A DNA stretch of 64,000 nt, from positions 1,469,346 through 1,533,345 of the forward strand of contig PSQN01000016.1 of assembly GCA_002989075.1 (NCBI GenBank), in the 5' to 3' direction. The stretch comes from Arthonia radiata (Eukaryota; Ascomycota; Arthoniomycetes; Arthoniales; Arthoniaceae). The notes beneath the pieces were generated by a model. That model worked only from the letters and a program-made list of their open reading frames with translations. It had not been told where the DNA came from and ran no database searches. This document shows, piece after piece, positions 58,400 through 64,000 of the stretch (the first letter of the stretch is position 1; every line of letters begins with the position of its first letter). Position numbers and translations under genes: made by a program.

Positions 58400-59300
58400 C
58401 GTCTTTCGTTAGTATATTTATTGATACTACGATGCGGCTAAATTTATAGATAAATTGCTAGTAGAAGTTTATAAATTCTAGGAAGGATAGAATCTACTTT
58501 ACGGTAGTAGAGACTAGCTATTCGACTATAGTCTGTACTCTTTTTAGGTCTATTTTAATACTATCGACTTCTATAGTAAACCCTAGGAAAGAAACCTTAG
58601 TAGTATAAAATTAACACTTAGACAGCTTTATAAATAAACTCTATTTACAGAGTCTTTATAGAACTTCTTTAATATAGTCTTTATAGCTTTCCTCGTCTTT
58701 AGAGAAAATTAAGATATTGTTTATATAAACGATATATATAGTATTAATAAGATTATCTATAGCTTTATAGATATATATTTAGAACGTAGCAGAGACGTTT
58801 GCTAGTCTAAAAGGTATTACTAGGTATTTATAGTGTCTATATCGAATATAAAACGCTGTCTTCTACTTATTCTCTTTATAAATATAGATACGGTAATAGG
58901 TATCGTAAAGATTAAGCTTTATAAATACCTTCGAGCCTTACAGGCGATTAAGAATCTTAGAGACTAGCAGCAATGCGTAGCGATTCTTTACAGTTATATT
59001 GTTTAAACCGCGGTAGTTAACATATAGTCTTAACGATCCGTCTACCTTAGATACAAATAGAACTGAAATACCCGTTGAACTGGTAGAGGGTTGTATCTAT
59101 TCTTTCTTAATTATAGCATTCAGATACTTCTAGAGCGTCTTTAGCTTATTCTACGATATAGAGTAGATTAGCTTATACAGAGGTTCTATACTATTCTTAA
59201 GCTTAATTTTATAAGTATGCTTACTAAGCAGCGCAAGCTTATTTAATAGTTCTTTAGAAAAGATATCTTTATATTTAGCGTACTAAGAAGAAAGCTTATC
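58400..59300 (-). pseudogene. Gypsy reverse transcriptase remnant
   Basis: On the minus strand around 58727 the catalytic box reads IVYINNILIFSKDEESYKD. Family elements have YxDD, so both catalytic aspartates have become asparagine, consistent with G-to-A change. Flanking sequence fits the RT palm but is stop-filled. Confidence 0.75.
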
Positions 59301-61417
59301 TCGCTTCTCTACTTTCTTAGGCTCGCTATTTAGAGTCCGGTCTAGTAGCAAACTAACGTCTAATAAAACCGCTATTTAATACTTATAACGTTTATCCGCT
59401 CTTATCTATAGAATCGCGGAGTAGTACTATTTACCTTTTTATAAATATACTAAAATTACGTCTTTATTAACGATCTCAATAGATTTAGCTTCTGCTACCC
59501 GTTCTTTAGGCGCAGAAAGGTTTCTCTAAGTAATTATTCTTATTATCTAGCTAATTTAAGACTTAACTTACTTAAGCTATAGGTATTCTAAGACGAGGCT
59601 ATATTCTATAAAGTTAGCTAAATATAGATAGAGTTAGTAATATTGTTTTTCCTTATATACGTCTCTTATAGTTATATTTACGTTATAAGCGCTATAAAGC
59701 TATAGCTTATTTTTATTAAGAAACTTAGTATACAGGAGCTTTACTTTATATAATTTTTACTATCCTCTTTTAAGTACAATACAATAATTAATAAGGTTAA
59801 TCTTTATACTAAAATCTACTAACGCAAGAACCTCTTGCGGCGACCTACTTAGCTGTACCAAGACTTTAATTCGTCCTTACCGTTAATCGATAGCTTTAAG
59901 CTTTAGAGACGCGAGGCTTACTCTTAAGGTCTATCGTTTCTTTATCTAACTAACGTCGAATTAACATCGATTTGGGGCGTAGTATATTTAGTAGTATAAT
60001 GCCCTTTCTAATTGTACGTAAAGTAGGTAATATTTATCTTACTATATATCGACCCTAGTTGTCTCTATACAGCAGAGCTATTGTCTCTTTGTTGGACCGG
60101 TAAGTTGCCTCGTTCTTAATATAAACTGCCTCGTTCGTAGTCCGACTCCTATAGAGATGCTCTAGCGTTATAACCACTATAGTTTGTATCTAATCCGCTA
60201 CCGGAGCGATCTCGGTTTATATTAGTATTGCGGGCGTTCTGCGATATACTACGATTAATATTTATATATTAACAAACTTTTTTTAGAAGCTTGTTTGTAT
60301 CTTTAAGTAGGTTTTCTAAGAAACTTTGCTTAATTAGCTTTACCTTAATTTATAAAGATAAGTATATATAGTAAAATACGGCCCGATTTAGGTTCAGTAT
60401 CTTGCTACCTAGCAACTTAGTTTCTTTGTTCTATAAAAAGCTTAGAAAGTTCTTAAGCTTCTGCGTTGAACTCTATATCGACGTAAAGAACTTTTCTATA
60501 TTAGCTATAGTAGCTGTAGCTAAGTCGACGATATATTCTATTATCTATTCTTTAAAGTACGCCTATAGGTAGAGCAACGTCTTCTCTTTATTCTCTTCGG
60601 CGTAAGTTTACTATCTATTCGCTAGGTCTCTAAGAAGTCTTTAAACATATTAAATAATAATATAAACGTTGTCGAGGTCCAATATATTAACTATCTAAAA
60701 TCTTTTTTTAATAGTTTAAGTCTATTAAGTGCTTATAAAGCTTATAGCTCTCTTAAGCTTAGACGTCTTTTTCTTAAGAAGCTCGTTAATTTAGCTTTAA
60801 AGGCTTAAATCGCTCTATAGCCGCTTACTACCAGCCCCTAAATTATAGATAGACTAGAGCTTAACTTTGAGTATTCGCTTTTTAAGCTTAAGCTTCTTAA
60901 TAGTGTACTGCTACTGCTATACTAGTAGTTCTTGTCTTAGCTTTCGTACTTTAACGCTTAAGAAGACGCTAAAGAGAGATTCTTTGCGGTTAAAGCCTTA
61001 ATAAGCCCCTTCGTTGTTGTTATTGTTTTAATTTAGACTATTGTTCTTTCTAGTTTGCGATCTACTTAGCGTCTATTCGCCGGCTTATAAGCTCTCCTAC
61101 TTATTGTTGTTGCTAAATTCTATATAAGGGTTCTAGTCTTCTTCGGCGTTAGCTATATTTTGCTACGCTCTGTATTCTGCTTGTACGGCGGATATAAAGC
61201 GACTACCGTTGTGTACTTAGTTCCTTGCTTGTTTTCTTTAAATACGGTACTTGTTAACATTGACTATTAATTAATTTTAATATTATTTATTTTAAGGTGT
61301 ATACAGAGTCTCGGTTATACTTAATTATACTAAATTAACCTTTAAACAACGTCGATAAGGTATCTAACTACCGGCCGCCCTCCTTGTAGGTTTAGAATAA
61401 TTAGAATGTAATTTAGA

Positions 61418-61602
61418 TATAGAGTAGGAAGCAGTTAGATAGCAAAAAGGGTTTAAATAGGCTCTACTAGTGTTTAAGCTAATTATTAAGAAGACTAGAA
61501 AGGGATACGTTTACTAGAGAAAAGATATCCTTCTAGAATTGCAGCCTTCTTAAATAGGCAACATTCCGTTCTAATTCGCTATCGGGACGTTTATGCATTA
61601 CA
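61418..61602 (-). repeat. Gypsy LTR, 5' LTR of the minus-strand element
   Basis: 185 bp, begins TATAGAGTAGGAAG on the plus strand (TG changed to TA relative to the other LTR) and ends TGCATTACA. Confidence 0.88.
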
Positions 61603-62285
61603 GTATAGAAGTTCTACGCTATACTATAGCTAATATTTATATACTAGTAAACTTTCTTTAGAAGCTTATTTATATCTTTAAGTAGGTTCTTTAAGAGACC
61701 TTACTTAAATAGCTTTATTTTAATCTATAAAGATAAGTATATATAGTAAAATATAGTCTAATTTAGATTTAATATCTTACTACCTAGTAACTTAGTTTCT
61801 TTATTTTATAGAAAGCTTAAAAAGTTCTTAAACTTCTATATTAAACTCTATATTAATATAAAGAACTTTTTTATATCAGCTATAGTAGCTATTACTAAGT
61901 TAATAATATATTCTATTATCTATTTTTTAAAGTACGCCTATATATAAAGTAATATCTTCTTTTTATTCTCTTTAGCGTAAGTTTACTATCTATTTACTAG
62001 ATCTTTAGAGAGTTTCTAAATAGACTAAATAATAATATAAATATTATTAAAATTCAATATATTAGCTATTTAAAATCTTTTCTTAATAGTTTAAGTCTAT
62101 TAAGTATCTATAGAGTTAATAGCTTTTTTAAGCTTAGACGTCTCTTTCTTAAAAAGCTTATTAATTTAGCTTTAAAGGCTTAAATTATCCTAGAGCTACT
62201 TGCTACTAGCCTCTAAATTATAGAAAGACTAAAGCTTAACTTTAAGTATTTACTTTTTAAACTAGAGCTTCTTAATAGTATACTT
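61603..62285 (-). mobile_element. truncated second copy of the Gypsy gag region
   Basis: This aligns in the same orientation with about 60228-60910 inside the adjacent Gypsy element (shared AGAAGCTT, TATCTTTAAGTAGGTT and ATAAAGATAAGTATATATAG). It is more AT-rich, so it is probably older. It is cut on the right by the element starting at 62286. Confidence 0.75.
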
Positions 62286-64000
62286 GTTACGGACACCAGC
62301 CCCAGACGGCCTAGCGTATACCCAAGCATTAACCACCGCTAGTTATCTCAGCCCTACCAGCATTATTCCCGACTAAGCCTATAAACCCGCTATAGGCATT
62401 ATCGAACAAGACAGCTATAAAAGCCTACGTCTTCTATAAACCCAATATAGGTATTATTAAGATTAACAGACATAGAGAAACTTCCCTATGTACCTTAAAC
62501 TATATAGCTAGACTAATAACTAACCTTAGGATAGACTTTAGTCTATTAACTTAATATCTAAATACAAGTTTCTTAACTATATTTAGATAACGTACTTTAC
62601 CTTCTATCTACTTTAGTTAAGCCCCTCTTACCTTCTATAATCTATCTCGCCTCTCCTACCTTTTAGTCTCTAGCATACAAGACACCTACCACTAAGGTCG
62701 ACAAGCATACAAGGTAAGTAAGCCTTAGTTCGGTTCTCTTAGCGACCAGCATTATACTTTAATAGACTCGCTATAAAAGTAGAGAAAGTAGATTAATTAT
62801 GTCTACTACTTTGGCACCCAACAGCCGCAACGCTACAAACAGGCTGGCTAGCAAGATAGCCGCTATAGATAAGATATCGGACGTTAACACTAAGATGAGT
62901 AAGAGCTTCTCTGGTAAACGTTCCGAACTTACTTTATTTCTGACACGCTTAGCCGTATATTTTAAGACTTATAAGGACTAGTTTCTAAACGATAGCACTA
63001 TAGTTTTATTTGTCGTATCCTATATAAATAGTAAGGCATACAAATAGTTTAACTTCTATCTTAAAGACTATCTCTATAAGGCATCTAACAAACAATAGAA
63101 AGAGACTAACGAGCTCTTCTCCAGCTTTGCTGCGTTTCAGCAAAAGCTTTGATAGGTATACAGGAATATAGATTCTAAACGTACTGCTGTACGCAAACTT
63201 AAGATACTCCGTTAGACAAGACCGGCCAGCCGATACGCCGCTAAGTTCCTGTAATATGCTAACTAAACCGAATAAAATAAAGGACCCCTGGTCGACGCTT
63301 TCTATAAAGGCTTGAAGGACTATATTAAGGAAATTATCTATATCCGTAGAGAAAAGTTTACCGAACTAGAAAAGTTTATAGAACGAGCGAAGGAGATCGA
63401 CGACAGCAACTTTAAAAGACAAATAGAAAAGAAAGGTAACCTCACTAATAGATTCTATAGAACAAAGAATCGAGCAAACTTACGATAAGACCGGAGTAAT
63501 CTAATAGAGTTAGATTTTATAAAGCTCCGAGGGAAACTAAACAATTAGGAACAAGAACATAGAATAAAGAACAAGCTATACTTATATTGCGGAAAGCTAG
63601 AGCATTAAGTTAAAGAATACCTTTCTAAGAAACAACAGTTCAACAGTACTGGTAGAAACGGGAACAATAATCGATCTTAAAGACCCTATTTCTTACGACA
63701 ATAGTTCAATATAACTACTTAGATACAGAAAGACACTTACTAGGTTACTTCCAACGAGAAGCACAACGAGCTAAACTTATTTAATTTACACAAGAACTGG
63801 GATACGGAAAGTAAGTTATAGAAAGAGACAAAGAAACGATAAATAAAACAGAAACAACAAAATCTACAGGACTGAAACAACACTGACCGCACTATTCCGA
63901 GGCATTAGGTATAGAGTACTATTGTACCACACAAAACACTATTCTAGACTGTGTGCTACGATAACAATTACACGACCCACGAATCTAACAAATTGGGATT
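62286..64000 (+). mobile_element. 5' part of another LTR retrotransposon (LTR plus gag), runs off the window
   Basis: It starts TGTTACGGACACCAGCCCC, an LTR-type terminus, with the LTR probably ending near 62739 where TAGCGACCAGCATT may be a decayed TGG primer-binding site. Gag begins with ATG 62799 (MSTTLAPNSRNATNR) and can be followed for ~1 kb through TAG stops. It includes a zinc knuckle around 63585 in which two cysteines read Tyr (TGC to TAC). Gypsy-type gag is likely. The remaining pol lies outside the window. Confidence 0.75.

Larger units (their letters stand above)
53601..61602 (-). mobile_element. Ty3/Gypsy LTR retrotransposon, degraded
   Basis: 185-bp LTRs at both ends. The polypurine tract and the pol order place the element on the minus strand. 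From right to left: gag-like region (about 61400-60000), protease, reverse transcriptase (about 59300-58400, YINN at ~58727), RNase H, and integrase (about 57250-55900). About 2.1 kb then lies between integrase and the 3' LTR. All frames are interrupted. I found no clear 5-bp target duplication (CTAGG left, GTATA right), so the insertion site may have been altered or the ends have mutated. Confidence 0.85.

Noticed and set aside
1-64000. CRISPR arrays, bacterial operons, tRNA or rRNA genes
   Set aside because: None seen by eye; the window is eukaryotic. A tRNAscan run could still find a diverged tRNA.

Overview
The window looks like a chromosome segment of a filamentous ascomycete, probably a Dothideomycete (inference). 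The genes are compact, with short GT-AG introns carrying CTAAC/CTGAC-type branch sites. They encode fungal families: a Zn2Cys6 regulator, a NACHT/ankyrin NLR, a fungal MCT-type MFS transporter, mitochondrial Hsp78, complex I ESSS subunit and eEF1B. The repeat compartment shows C-to-T / G-to-A decay (TAG/TAA where Gln or Trp is expected), as repeat-induced point mutation (RIP) would produce. I predicted splicing by eye from frame continuity and family conservation.

Layout. 1-41.1 kb is gene-bearing. In order it holds: an FAD oxidoreductase running off the left edge (-); a Ser-rich GPI-anchored protein (-); retromer Vps26 (-); a 2343-residue repeat/coiled-coil protein (-); a three-LIM protein (-); a possible small gene at 15.2 kb (-); a Zn2Cys6 transcription factor (-); an NLR with a broken C-terminus (-); an MDR oxidoreductase (+); two uncharacterised genes (-) at 24.6-26.7 kb; a gene-poor stretch with weak or small secreted candidates (27.2-29.5 kb); a small conserved-looking gene at 30.9 kb (+); an SMP-30 lactonase (+); NDUFB11/ESSS (+); an MCT transporter (-); eEF1B (-); and Hsp78 (+), which shares a 336-bp divergent promoter with eEF1B. 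These are independent genes, mostly housekeeping in trafficking, translation and mitochondria. I see no biosynthetic cluster.

From about 41.1 kb to the right edge there is a sharply different AT-rich block of degraded retrotransposons. It starts with a candidate 251-bp MITE. Next is a 10.8-kb Ty1/Copia composite (41854-52682) with four 507-bp LTRs in the order + - + +. Then come an 8-kb Ty3/Gypsy element on the minus strand (53601-61602), a truncated second copy of its gag region, and the 5' part of a third LTR element entering at 62286.

Two observations stand out. (1) The Copia composite has the structure expected of an inverted autointegration circle that later recombined into a resident copy. 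A 5-bp duplication lies exactly at the internal junction inside the primer-binding site, and a separate 5-bp duplication flanks the whole block. (2) Two introns (coiled-coil gene and hsp78) and copies in two gene-free regions share a recognisable 5' end and branch-point/3' end. This suggests introner-like elements, including two joined head to tail (AG|GT) near 28.57 kb.
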